From Campylobacter sp. TTU_617 (GTDB taxonomy: Bacteria; Campylobacterota; Campylobacteria; Campylobacterales; Campylobacteraceae): 64,000 bases of DNA. The DNA lies in NCBI RefSeq assembly GCF_016599045.1, contig NZ_JAENKV010000005.1:1-64000 (forward strand). The letters run 5' to 3'. The notes under the pieces are model-generated. The model was not told where the DNA came from. It did not search any database and was given only the letters and a program-made list of their open reading frames with translations. This document shows positions 22,164 through 30,978 of this stretch, piece after piece. The translations under genes and the position numbers were made by a program. The first letter of the stretch is position 1, and each line of letters starts with the position of its first letter.

Positions 22164-23459
22164 ATGCAAAAAATTCATTTTATAGGTATAGGTGGCATAG
22201 GTATTTCAGCATTAGCAAGATTTTTAAAAGAGAAAGGTTTTATAATCAGCGGGAGTGATTTAAAAGAGAGTAAAATCACTAAAAAGCTTGAGAGTGAAGG
22301 CGTATGCGTATCAATCCCACACAATAAAGAAAATATTATCGGAAAAGATTTAATAATCTATTCAGCTGCTATAAAAGAAGAAAATCCTGAATTTAAATAT
22401 GCTAAAGAATTAGGTATAAAAACTCTTTCGCGTAAAGAAGCTCTACCTTTAATTTTGCAAGATAAACGTGTTTTTGCAGTTGCTGGAGCGCATGGAAAAA
22501 GCACTACTTCAAGTATTTTAGCTTCTTTGATACCAAATTCATCGGTTATTATCGGTGCTATTTTAAAAGAATTTGGATCAAATATGATTTATAAAGAAAG
22601 CGAGAATCTTATTTTTGAGGCTGATGAAAGCGATAGTTCATTTTTAAATTCAAACCCTCATTTAGCTATAGTTACAAATGCAGAAGCAGAGCATTTAGAT
22701 CATTATGGTAATGAAATTTCAAGGCTTCATCACGCTTATACTAGTTTTTTAGAAAATGCCAAGATTCGCGTTATTAATGCAGAAGATGAATTTTTAAAAG
22801 ATTATAAAGGTGAAGCTTTGCGTTTTTATCCTAGCAAAGATATTAAAAATTGTGTTATGGAGCTTGAAAATTTTAAACCTAAAACAAGTTTTGAGCTTAA
22901 AAATCTAGGTCGTTTTAGTGTATTTGGTATGGGTTATCATTTAGCCATTGATGCTTCTTTAGCAATTTTAGCGGCATTAAATTATGAAAATATAGAGCAA
23001 GTTAGATTGAATTTAAAAAAATATCAAGGTATTAAAAAAAGATTTGATATTTTATATGCTGATGAAGATTTAGCTTTAATTGATGATTATGGTCATCATC
23101 CAACAGAGATTAAAGCTACTTTAAATGCTGCCAAAGAATATGCAAAATTAGCAGGATATAAAAAAATAATTGCTATTTTTGAGCCTCATCGTTATACACG
23201 TTTATTTGCAAATTTAAAAGAATTTGTTTTAGCATTTAAAGATGTTGATGAACTAATAATTTTACCTGTTTATGCTGCAGGAGAAGAAAAAATAGAAATT
23301 GATTTAAAAAAACATTTTGATAATGCCTTATTTGTTGATGATATTAAAAGAGAGGGTAAATTTTTAGTTACAGATAAAGGAAGAGTACTTGATAAAGGTT
23401 TGATTATAGGATTTGGAGCAGGAGATATTAGCAATAAATTAAGGCAGAATAATGAGTAA
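22164..23459 (+). CDS. murC: UDP-N-acetylmuramate-L-alanine ligase
   Basis: Adds L-Ala to UDP-MurNAc in peptidoglycan synthesis. The 431-residue Mur ligase has the N-terminal UDP-binding GIGGIGISALA, the ATP site AHGKSTTS (about 108-115), the EADESDSSF motif and the C-terminal domain with FEPHRYTR. RBS is GAGG about 9 bases before the ATG. It overlaps the next small membrane gene by 8 bases. Confidence 0.97.
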   Translation: MQKIHFIGIGGIGISALARFLKEKGFIISGSDLKESKITKKLESEGVCVSIPHNKENIIGKDLIIYSAAIKEENPEFKYAKELGIKTLSRKEALPLILQDKRVFAVAGAHGKSTTSSILASLIPNSSVIIGAILKEFGSNMIYKESENLIFEADESDSSFLNSNPHLAIVTNAEAEHLDHYGNEISRLHHAYTSFLENAKIRVINAEDEFLKDYKGEALRFYPSKDIKNCVMELENFKPKTSFELKNLGRFSVFGMGYHLAIDASLAILAALNYENIEQVRLNLKKYQGIKKRFDILYADEDLALIDDYGHHPTEIKATLNAAKEYAKLAGYKKIIAIFEPHRYTRLFANLKEFVLAFKDVDELIILPVYAAGEEKIEIDLKKHFDNALFVDDIKREGKFLVTDKGRVLDKGLIIGFGAGDISNKLRQNNE

Positions 23460-23802
23460 AATTTTATTTTATCTTTTAATTATTTTAATTTTATTTTTAA
23501 TTACTCTTATTCTACGTAAAAAATTAGGTTCTAAGACTAAGCCTTTTTTTATATTTTTGCTTTTATTTTTTATTATTTTTTCTGTATTTTTTGAAATACA
23601 AAATATAAAAAAAGCGAAGAAAAATCGTGAAGTTCTTATAGCTTTTAACCAAGGTAAAAATATCATTTGCAATGATTTGAATATTTCAAATGATTATTTT
23701 AATTATGAATTTGGCACAGCAAGTTTTATTTCTAAAGATAATAATCTTAGTTTTAAATCTTTAATTATTGATATCAATCATTGCAGGTTAAAAAATGATT
23801 GA
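23452..23802 (+). CDS. Small membrane protein of unknown function
   Basis: A 116-residue protein with two hydrophobic helices (about 4-21 and 32-50) joined by a basic RKKLGSKTK loop, then a basic KKAKKNRE segment and a soluble tail of about 60 residues containing two cysteines. It overlaps murC (8 bases) and mutS2 (8 bases), so it belongs to the same operon. I recall an equivalent unknown gene (Cj1053c) between murC and mutS2 in C. jejuni. Confidence 0.75.
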   Translation: MSKILFYLLIILILFLITLILRKKLGSKTKPFFIFLLLFFIIFSVFFEIQNIKKAKKNREVLIAFNQGKNIICNDLNISNDYFNYEFGTASFISKDNNLSFKSLIIDINHCRLKND

Positions 23803-26002
23803 AAGCAAAGAAGAGCTTATATCAAAACTTGATTTAGGTAGTTATTTAGAAGAATTTAAAGCTCTTTTTTCAAGAGATAAAGATATATTTTTACAAGGTG
23901 ATTCTTCGCTTCATCTAAAACGAATCGATGAGCTTTGTAAAATCAACTTTCCACAAATTCCAGAAGTTTTAAATTTGGATAAAGCTTTAATGCATTTAAG
24001 TAAGCAAGGAATTTTGCATTTAGATGAAATTTATGAGTTTGTAAAAATTGTTTGCTATTTTGAAAAACTTAAAAAAATTAATTTTGGATCTAATCTAAAC
24101 TCTTGGCTTGAAAAAATTCAACTTTCAAAAGAAATTTTAGAACTTACTTTAAAATTTAACGATAAAGGAGAGCTAAAAGAAAGTTTAGATGAAAGACTTA
24201 TAAATTTAAATACAGCTTTAAAACTTAAAAATGAAGCCATAAGAGCTGAATTTAAAAAGCTTATTTATACTAAATCGCTTAGTCCTTATTTAATCGATAC
24301 ACAAATTCATTTTATAAATGGCTTTGAAGCATTACTTGTAAGAGGAGGGTTTAATCACACTTTAAAAGCTAAAATTATAGCTAGAAGTAGTGGTGGGGGT
24401 TTTTATATCATTCCTTTAAATGTTGAAAATTTGCAAAATGATATAGAAAAAATTAAAAATCAAAAAGAAGAGATTTACTATGAATATGCTAAAAATTTTT
24501 CTATTTTTTTAGCTAAAAATATACCTTTTTTAAAATTTATTAATAATGCTTTTGATTTATTTGATCATTATAGTGCTAGGGTTTTGCTCGCAAAAAAGAA
24601 AGATTATGAATTTATTTTATGTGAGAATTCAAATGAAATTATACTTAAAGATTTTGCTCATCCAGCTCTTGATAATCCAAAAAGTATTTCTCTTGATTTT
24701 AAAAAGCAAGTTTTAATCATCACAGGAGTAAATGCGGGTGGAAAATCTATGCTATTAAAATCTTTACTCGCTGCTGCTTTTTTAGCCAAACATCTTTTAC
24801 CTATGAAAATAAAAGCAAATGAAAGTAAAATAGGCTCTTTTAAAGAATTTGATGCTATTATTGAAGATCCGCAAAATGTTAAAAACAATATCTCAACCTT
24901 TGCAGGTAGGATGCTTCAAATCTCCAAACTTTTTACTAAAAAGAATTTATTATTAGGAATTGATGAGATAGAACTTGGAACAGATTTTGAAGAAGCTGCT
25001 TGTTTATATAGTGTTATTATTTCTCATCTTATAAAAAATAAACTTAAAATTATTATTACAACACATCATAAGCGTCTTGCTATGCTTTTGGCACAAAACG
25101 AAGAAGTCGAACTTATCGCTGCTTTATATGATGAAGAAATTTCAAAACCAAAGTATGAATTTCTAAAAGGCACCATAGGAAAATCTTATGCTTTTGAAAC
25201 AGCTTTGCGTTATCAAATTCCAGCCAATTTAGTAGGAGAAGCCAAAAAGCTTTATGGCGAAGATAAAGAGAATTTAGAAGTAATGGTGAGTAAAAATATC
25301 AATCTTGAACTAGAGCTTAAATCTAAGCTTCAAAATATACATAAAAAAGAGCAAATTGCTGATGAGATTTTACAAAATCTAAAAGAACAAAGGCAAAAAC
25401 AAGAAGAAAAATTTAAAAATACTCTAAGAGAATTAGAATTTAAATTTTATAAAGCCATAGAAGAAGCTAAAAAAACTATAAATTTAAAAGATATTAAAGA
25501 AAAACAAAGAAGTTTAAATAAAGCCAATGAGCTAAAAAAAGAAATTATCTTGCCAAGTATGAAGCAAAATGAAGAGCTAAGGGTAGGGGATTTTGTAAAA
25601 TATGAAAAAATTAAAGGAGTGATTAAAGCTATTTCTAAAAATGAAGCTTTAATAGAATGTGAAGGTCTTAATCTAAGAGTAGGACTTAATTTGCTTAAAA
25701 AAAGCGTAGCGCTTCCTAAAAAAAGTCCTAAAACAAATATAAGTATTACTAAGCCAAGCAATTTAAATATCACTTTAGATTTACACGGACTTAGAAGCGA
25801 TGAAGCCATTTCTAGGCTTGATAAATTTATTTCAGATGCCTTGCTTGCTGGATTTGATGAAGTTTTAGTATATCATGGCATAGGAACAGGAAAGCTTGCT
25901 TTTGCGGTAAAAGAATTTTTAAAAGCACATAAAAGTGTAAAAAGTTTTAGTGATGCACCGATCAATCAAGGTGGTTTTGGCGCTAAGGTAGTGAGGTTTT
26001 AA
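23795..26002 (+). CDS. mutS2: MutS2 family DNA-binding ATPase with Smr domain
   Basis: The 735-residue protein lacks the mismatch-recognition domain of MutS. It has the MutS core and ATPase with Walker A GVNAGGKSMLL near residue 313 and signature STFAGRM, then a long Lys/Glu-rich coiled coil, and a C-terminal Smr endonuclease domain (LDLHGLRSDEA ... YHGIGTG). MutS2 proteins act on recombination intermediates or, in some species, on collided ribosomes. Last gene of the murC operon, 13 bases before the restriction-modification locus. Confidence 0.95.
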   Translation: MIESKEELISKLDLGSYLEEFKALFSRDKDIFLQGDSSLHLKRIDELCKINFPQIPEVLNLDKALMHLSKQGILHLDEIYEFVKIVCYFEKLKKINFGSNLNSWLEKIQLSKEILELTLKFNDKGELKESLDERLINLNTALKLKNEAIRAEFKKLIYTKSLSPYLIDTQIHFINGFEALLVRGGFNHTLKAKIIARSSGGGFYIIPLNVENLQNDIEKIKNQKEEIYYEYAKNFSIFLAKNIPFLKFINNAFDLFDHYSARVLLAKKKDYEFILCENSNEIILKDFAHPALDNPKSISLDFKKQVLIITGVNAGGKSMLLKSLLAAAFLAKHLLPMKIKANESKIGSFKEFDAIIEDPQNVKNNISTFAGRMLQISKLFTKKNLLLGIDEIELGTDFEEAACLYSVIISHLIKNKLKIIITTHHKRLAMLLAQNEEVELIAALYDEEISKPKYEFLKGTIGKSYAFETALRYQIPANLVGEAKKLYGEDKENLEVMVSKNINLELELKSKLQNIHKKEQIADEILQNLKEQRQKQEEKFKNTLRELEFKFYKAIEEAKKTINLKDIKEKQRSLNKANELKKEIILPSMKQNEELRVGDFVKYEKIKGVIKAISKNEALIECEGLNLRVGLNLLKKSVALPKKSPKTNISITKPSNLNITLDLHGLRSDEAISRLDKFISDALLAGFDEVLVYHGIGTGKLAFAVKEFLKAHKSVKSFSDAPINQGGFGAKVVRF

Positions 26003-26015
26003 GAAAGGTTAAATT

Positions 26016-27962
26016 ATGGCAAAAAAAGAAGCACAAACAGATTTATTTGTATATAAGCTTTTAGAAGAAGCAAAGATAAATTTAACTTATCATGGTTCAG
26101 ATATTAAAGAATGAAATGAAGCTTTAAAAAACGCTTCAAAAAAAGGAACAAATAAACAAGGATATCCTGAATATTGTGGAGTAGTAAAAGATTTTGTAAT
26201 TGTGATTGAAAATAAAGCAGATCTTAGCAAACACATTAAAAGAAATGAAAATAATCTTATCTCACAAGAGTAAAAAGATATAGAGAATTATGCATTAAAT
26301 GGTGCTTTATGGTATGCAAAGCAAATTATTAATAATCAAAATACTTATAAAAAAGTTTTTGCTATAGCTGTAAGTGGTGATAGTAAAAAACATAAGATTA
26401 CCCCAATGTTTATTGATAATGGAGCATTTATTAGAGAACCTTTAGAAGATATAGAAACTTTTATGCTTTTAAATGAGAAAAAGATAGAAGATTACTATAG
26501 AAGGGAAGTATTAAAAGAAGAGTCAAGTAAGCAAAAAACAAAAGAGGAGATAGAAAAAATTGCAAGCATTTTGCACGAAGACTTGCGTAATTATGGAGCA
26601 TTAGATGATAGAAATAAGCCTTTAGTGGTAGCTGGAATTTTATTAGCATTAGATGAGATGAAAGTAAAAAATTTAGATTTAGATTATTTAAATAATGACT
26701 CTATAGATACAGATGGCTTTAAAATTTATGAACTCATTAAGTCAAATTTAAAAAGATCGGATTTAGCTCCACAGGTAAAATTTGATAAAGTTTTAACTCA
26801 ATTTTCAGTGATTAAAGATACAAAAAAGATTAATGAGATATGTGAGATTGTAGATAAAAAAGGTCTTAGGATAAATTCTACTCCTTTAAAACACTATGCT
26901 AAATTTATCAAAGAAAATATTTTTGATTCTATTGATAGAATTAAAAATTCTAATGATTATTTAGGGATTTTTTATAGTGAATTTATGCGTTTTAGTGGAG
27001 GCGATGGACAAACTTTAGGTATAGTTTTAACCCCGCATCACATTACAGAGCTTTTTTGTGATTTGATTAATTTAAAACCTAGCGATAGAGTGCTTGATCC
27101 TTGTTGTGGGACAGCAGGATTTTTAATCACAGCTATGGATTATATGCTCTTACAAGCTAAAAATGAAAGGCAAAAAGAAGAGATAAAGAAAAATCAACTT
27201 TTTGGCTTTGAACTTCAATCTTTTATGTTTGCTGTTGCTACTGCTAATATGGTTTTAAGGGGCGATGGTAAAAGCAATTTAGATGATGAAGATTTTTTAA
27301 AGCAAAATCCACTTAGACTTCAAGAAGACTTTAGGGCTAATGTAGGCTTTATGAATCCACCTTATTCTCAAGGTAAGATTGATAAAAATTTAACAGAAAT
27401 TGCTTTTAGTGAACATTTGTTAAATTCCATACTAAAAGATGGAAAAGTTGTAGTAATCGTTCCACAATCTGCAATGACTGGAAAAAGCAAAGAAGAAAAG
27501 ATAATCAAAGAAAGCATTCTTAAAAATCATACCTTAGAAGGAGTGATTACTTTAAATAAAAATACTTTTTATGGAGTAGGGACAAATCCTTGTGTAGCAG
27601 TTTTTACAGCAGGAATTCCGCACTATAAAGATAAGATAGTTAAATTTATCAATTTTGAAGATGATGGTTATGAAGTGCAAAAGCATAAGGGTTTAGTTGA
27701 AAGCATACATGCACAAGATAAAAAAGCTTATCTTTTAAAGGTATGGCGTGATGAGATAGAAGCTCCAAGTAAATTTTGCGTTAAAACTACTATAGAGCCA
27801 AATGATGAGTGGCTACATAGTTTTTATTATTTTAACGATGAGATTCCAACGCATGAAGAATTTGAAAAAACAATGGCAGATTATTTAACTTTTGAGTTTA
27901 ATATGATAACACATGGCAGAGGCTATCTTTTTGGTTTAGAGGATAAAAAAGATGAAAAATGA
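26016..27962 (+). pseudogene. Broken BcgI-like nuclease-methyltransferase (type IIB/IIG restriction-modification)
   Basis: Reading from the ATG at 26016 gives an N-terminal nuclease region, but two in-frame stops interrupt it: TGA 26112-26114 (codon 33) and TAA 26271-26273 (codon 86). Between them is a PD-ExK-type motif, EYCGVVKDFVIVIENKAD. After 26274 the frame is open to 27962 and encodes a full N6-adenine methyltransferase with the TPHHITELF entry, motif I DPCCGTAGFL and motif IV NPPY. The layout matches BcgI-type A subunits, which fuse nuclease and methylase. Restriction is predicted lost. Methylase could be made only by internal initiation (first ATG in frame 26406, no good ribosome-binding site). 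The 3' end overlaps the specificity gene by 11 bases. Confidence 0.85.
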
Positions 27963-29619
27963 TTTAGCTAGTGTTGAGTGGAAAGAATTTAAGATAAGTG
28001 AAGCGTTTGAAAATTTTCATGGAAAAAGATTAGTTGAAAAACAAAGAATAAAAGGAAAAATTCCGCTACTTACAGCTGGTGAAAATAATAATGCAATTGC
28101 TTCGTTTATTAATAATGCAAGTGTAATTTATGAAGATTTTATTTCTATAGATATGTTTGGCAATGCTTTTTATCATCCATACAAAGCTTCAGGAGATGAT
28201 AATATTTATTTTTTTCTTAATCAAAAACTTTCAAAATATGTAAAATTGTTCATTGTATGTTGTATAAATATGCAAAAGAGTAAATATTCTTATGGAAAGC
28301 AATTTAGGCAGACAAATGCTGATAATTGTAAAATAATGCTCCCGATAGACTCTAAAGGCAATCCAAATTATAGCTTTATGGAAGGCTATATGAAAGAAAT
28401 AGAACAGAACTATATAAAAAGCATCTTAAGTTATTACAATAAAAAACTATTAAGTTACGGGGGGGGGGTATTACCTAATTGTAATAACACCTTTAGAGAA
28501 CAAAGCATTTTCATTGAGGATGGCCTCATGAAAATTGCAGGAGAAAAATTAAAATTAGAAAATATAGAGTGGAAAGAATTTACTTTAGAGCAAATTTTTA
28601 GTGAAATTAAAAGGGGTAAAAGGTTAATTGAAAAAGATAGGATAAAAGGTAATATACCTTATTATTCAGCAAGTAAAGAAAATAATGGATTAACGGATTT
28701 GATCAGCAATCCTTTATTTGTAGAGAAAGATAAAATTATTATTACGACATTTTGTGATTGTTATTACATAGAAGGAAATTTTACTGCTAGTGATGAGATT
28801 ACAATGCTTGGAAATGAAAAATTAAATAAATATAATGGTTTATTTTTAGCAAATATTATTAAAAATAATGCTTCAAAATTTGCTTTTGGATATAAAGCTT
28901 TTACAGAAAGATTAAAAAGACAAATCATACAACTCCCAAAAGATGAAATGGATAATCCAAATTGGCAATTTATGGAAGATTATATGAAAGCTATAGAAAA
29001 AGAACATTTGGAAAAAATTACAGCTTATTATAATGCTAAATTAAATGAAAACAACTGGGGGGGGGGATTTGATTTAGATGAATATAAAAAATTTATCCAA
29101 AATCAAAAGCAGTTAGAAAATGTTGAGTGGAGAGAATTTAAAATAAATGAAATTTTTAATGTTTATACAGGAGGAGATTTAATATTATCCAAAATTAAAA
29201 AAGGGAATATTCCTATAATTAGCCATAGTGTGCTAAATAATGGAATTAGCTCATGGAGTTCGCAGATTAAAGATAGAAAAATTTTTAATTATAAGACAAC
29301 AATTTCATTAGCTGATAGAGGTAATTTTTTTGCATTTACGCAAATGCAGAATTTTTATATAGGCACACGAGTAAAAGCCTTAGAGATAAAATATAATGTT
29401 GATTTTGATGTGCTAAAATTTATTTGCGTATGTATTAATAAACAATCTGATAGATTTTCATACGGAAGAAATTGCTGCGCAAATATAGAATTTTTAAATA
29501 TTATTCTTCCCATAGATTCTAAAGGTAGTCCCAACTGGCAATTTATGGAAGATTATATAAAACATATAGAATATAAAAAGATAAAAGATATTGTAGTTTA
29601 TTATCAAAGAAAATCATAA
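27952..29619 (+). CDS. Specificity subunit with three tandem recognition units and two G10 tracts
   Basis: A 555-residue HsdS/BcgIB-like DNA-recognition protein. Three homologous units begin near residues 8, 203 and 390 (VEWKEFKI, IEWKEFTL, VEWREFKI). Each unit ends with a helix reading F-M-E-[DG]-Y-[MI]-K. Ordinary S subunits have one or two such units. G10 tracts lie exactly at the two junctions (28459-28468 and 29057-29066), encoding GGG in the current frame. Slippage at either would truncate the protein after unit one or two. It overlaps the methylase frame by 11 bases and should guide it. With the partner damaged, the active partner is unclear. Confidence 0.88.
   Translation: MKNDLASVEWKEFKISEAFENFHGKRLVEKQRIKGKIPLLTAGENNNAIASFINNASVIYEDFISIDMFGNAFYHPYKASGDDNIYFFLNQKLSKYVKLFIVCCINMQKSKYSYGKQFRQTNADNCKIMLPIDSKGNPNYSFMEGYMKEIEQNYIKSILSYYNKKLLSYGGGVLPNCNNTFREQSIFIEDGLMKIAGEKLKLENIEWKEFTLEQIFSEIKRGKRLIEKDRIKGNIPYYSASKENNGLTDLISNPLFVEKDKIIITTFCDCYYIEGNFTASDEITMLGNEKLNKYNGLFLANIIKNNASKFAFGYKAFTERLKRQIIQLPKDEMDNPNWQFMEDYMKAIEKEHLEKITAYYNAKLNENNWGGGFDLDEYKKFIQNQKQLENVEWREFKINEIFNVYTGGDLILSKIKKGNIPIISHSVLNNGISSWSSQIKDRKIFNYKTTISLADRGNFFAFTQMQNFYIGTRVKALEIKYNVDFDVLKFICVCINKQSDRFSYGRNCCANIEFLNIILPIDSKGSPNWQFMEDYIKHIEYKKIKDIVVYYQRKS
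28459..28468 (+). repeat. G10 tract, junction of recognition units 1 and 2
   Basis: Ten consecutive G in a window where G runs above six are otherwise not seen. In the sequence given it is in frame. G9 would read on for 24 codons or so to a TGA at 28529-28531 (given coordinates). G11 would stop at a TAA five or so codons after the tract. A mononucleotide slippage site of the Campylobacter contingency-gene type. Confidence 0.9.
28515..28531 (+). promoter_or_regulatory. Internal ribosome-binding site and start codon inside the specificity gene
   Basis: GAGG at 28515-28518 precedes an in-frame ATG at 28528 by nine bases. In the G9 phase the upstream reading frame would end at TGA 28529-28531, giving an ATGA overlap with this start, the same coupling used by many gene pairs in the window. 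The start would yield units 2 and 3 as a separate protein of about 363 residues. Confidence 0.6.
28963..28985 (+). repeat. 23-base direct repeat, copy 1 (end of unit 2)
   Basis: Identical over 23 bases to 29536-29558 near the end of unit 3; it encodes the WQFMEDY helix. A more diverged copy exists at the end of unit 1 (about 28364-28392). Such repeats could allow recombination that drops or swaps a recognition unit. Confidence 0.8.
29057..29066 (+). repeat. G10 tract, junction of recognition units 2 and 3
   Basis: Ten consecutive G, in frame as given (codons for WGGG). G9 gives a TAG three codons past the tract; G11 gives a TGA two codons past it. Either change removes unit 3. Confidence 0.9.
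29536..29558 (+). repeat. 23-base direct repeat, copy 2 (end of unit 3)
   Basis: Identical to 28963-28985, so two units share their terminal helix at DNA level while the central, DNA-contacting parts differ. Confidence 0.8.
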
Positions 29620-29647
29620 ATCCACAAATATTTCTTAAAGCATTTTT

Positions 29648-29680
29648 CGCTAAACTTCATAAATTTTATAAGGTTTAGCG
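29648..29680 (+). promoter_or_regulatory. Hairpin ending at the sirtuin start codon
   Basis: Perfect 8-base arms (29648-29655, 29673-29680) flank a loop that can pair further (TT with AA, then ATAAA with TTTAT). The right arm ends on the base before the ATG at 29681, and the only candidate ribosome-binding site, AAGG at 29670-29673, lies inside the structure. It could terminate the specificity gene transcript, but there is no T-run after it, or it could hide the start of translation. Confidence 0.45.
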
Positions 29681-30376
29681 ATGAAAAACATTATGATATT
29701 AAGTGGAGCTGGACTTAGTGCTCCAAGTGGGCTTAAAACTTTTAGAGATAATGGCGGGCTTTGGGATGAGTATGATGTGATGGAAATTTGCTCTGCAACA
29801 GGCTTTAGAAAAAATCCCAAAAAAGTGCTTGATTTTTATGATGCAAGACGTCTAGAGCTTGCAAATGTAAAGCCAAATTATGCTCATAAACAAATTGCTA
29901 AATTAAAAGAAAAATGGGGTAAAAATCTTTTTGTTTTAACGCAAAATGTTGATGATTTACTAGAGCGTGCAGGGTGTAAAGAAGTCATTCATTTACATGG
30001 CTTTTTGCCTGAACTTCGTTGTTTAAAATGTGGTGAAATTTTTAATATAGCTTATAATTTAATGGCAAATAAAAAATGCCCTAAATGCAAAAGTGAAAAT
30101 TTAAGACACAATATCGTTATGTTTGAGGAAGCAGCCCCAGCTTATAACACACTTTATTCTCTTTTAAGTCAAACTTCACTTTTTATAAGCATAGGGACAA
30201 GTGGAGCTGTTTTGCCCGTGGGTGAGTATGCAAGAATGTGTGAAAAAAGTATTTTAAATATCTATGAAAAGGATGAAAATTTAGAGTTATTTTTTGATAA
30301 AATTTATATAGAAAATATTTTAAGTGCCATTGAGAAAATAGCACAAGATATAGATGAATTTATGAAAGATAGCTAA
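29681..30376 (+). CDS. cobB: Sirtuin, NAD-dependent lysine deacylase
   Basis: Removes acyl groups from lysine using NAD. The 231-residue protein has the NAD motif GAGLSAPSGLKTFR, the TQNVDDLLERAG and catalytic HLHG segment, and a zinc site of two Cys pairs (CLKCG and CPKC). The pair Tyr/Arg in FYDARRLE matches the YxxR motif of class III sirtuins, which prefer succinyl and malonyl groups. The stop overlaps the next ATG by one base (TAATG). RBS lies in a hairpin. Confidence 0.93.
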   Translation: MKNIMILSGAGLSAPSGLKTFRDNGGLWDEYDVMEICSATGFRKNPKKVLDFYDARRLELANVKPNYAHKQIAKLKEKWGKNLFVLTQNVDDLLERAGCKEVIHLHGFLPELRCLKCGEIFNIAYNLMANKKCPKCKSENLRHNIVMFEEAAPAYNTLYSLLSQTSLFISIGTSGAVLPVGEYARMCEKSILNIYEKDENLELFFDKIYIENILSAIEKIAQDIDEFMKDS

Positions 30377-30975
30377 TGTTTGATTCTTTGTTAAATGGGA
30401 TGATTTTGGGTTTTGGGGTAAGTGTTCCTTTTGGACCTGTAAATATTTTGATCTTAACTTATGCTCTTAGAGTTTTTAAAAATTCTTTAGCTGTAGGCCT
30501 TGGTGCTTTTAGTGTTGATATGCTTTATTTCTTTCTTTTAAAATTTGGACTTATTGGCTTTTTAGATAATGCAATATTTATGAAGGTTTTAGCTGTATTT
30601 GGATTTGTTTTTTTAAGCTATATGGCTTTTTTGATGCTTGTGAAAAAAAATAAAGATTTAAATTTAAAAAATGTAGAATTTAAAGAAAATTTGTTTAAAA
30701 GTTATTTAAAGGGTGTATTTTTAAATGGTTTAAATCCTTTTGTAATAGGATTTTGGCTTAGTGTTGCAGGTATTGCCATAAAAGAAAGTCATCCTAATGC
30801 TATGGTAATTGGTCTTATTGTGGCTATACTTTCTTGGATCTTTGCTCTATCTTTTTTTGTGGCAAGATATAAGGATTTTTTTAGTGCAAAGATTATTAAA
30901 ATTATTAATATTATTTCAGCTCTAATCATAGAGTATTTTGCTATAAATTTACTTTATAAAACTTTTATAGGATAA
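30376..30975 (+). CDS. LysE/RhtB family amino-acid exporter
   Basis: A 199-residue inner-membrane protein with about six helices and the LysE opening GFGVSVPFGPVNILILTYAL, plus the mid-protein KGVFLNGLNPFVIGFWLS. Members export amino acids such as lysine, threonine or homoserine. It is coupled to the sirtuin gene upstream and ends three bases before dapE. The substrate is unknown; placement before dapE (lysine pathway) is suggestive only. Confidence 0.85.
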   Translation: MFDSLLNGMILGFGVSVPFGPVNILILTYALRVFKNSLAVGLGAFSVDMLYFFLLKFGLIGFLDNAIFMKVLAVFGFVFLSYMAFLMLVKKNKDLNLKNVEFKENLFKSYLKGVFLNGLNPFVIGFWLSVAGIAIKESHPNAMVIGLIVAILSWIFALSFFVARYKDFFSAKIIKIINIISALIIEYFAINLLYKTFIG

Positions 30976-30978
30976 AAA

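Noticed and set aside
25447-25809. 120-codon antisense ORF in mutS2
   Set aside because: Composition reflects the Lys/Glu coiled coil read backwards (Phe/Leu-rich); no independent support.
26112-26273. Stop codons in the nuclease region as a case of recoding (selenocysteine or readthrough)
   Set aside because: Two different stops, TGA and TAA, within 160 bases and no sign of a recoding structure. Mutational decay is simpler.
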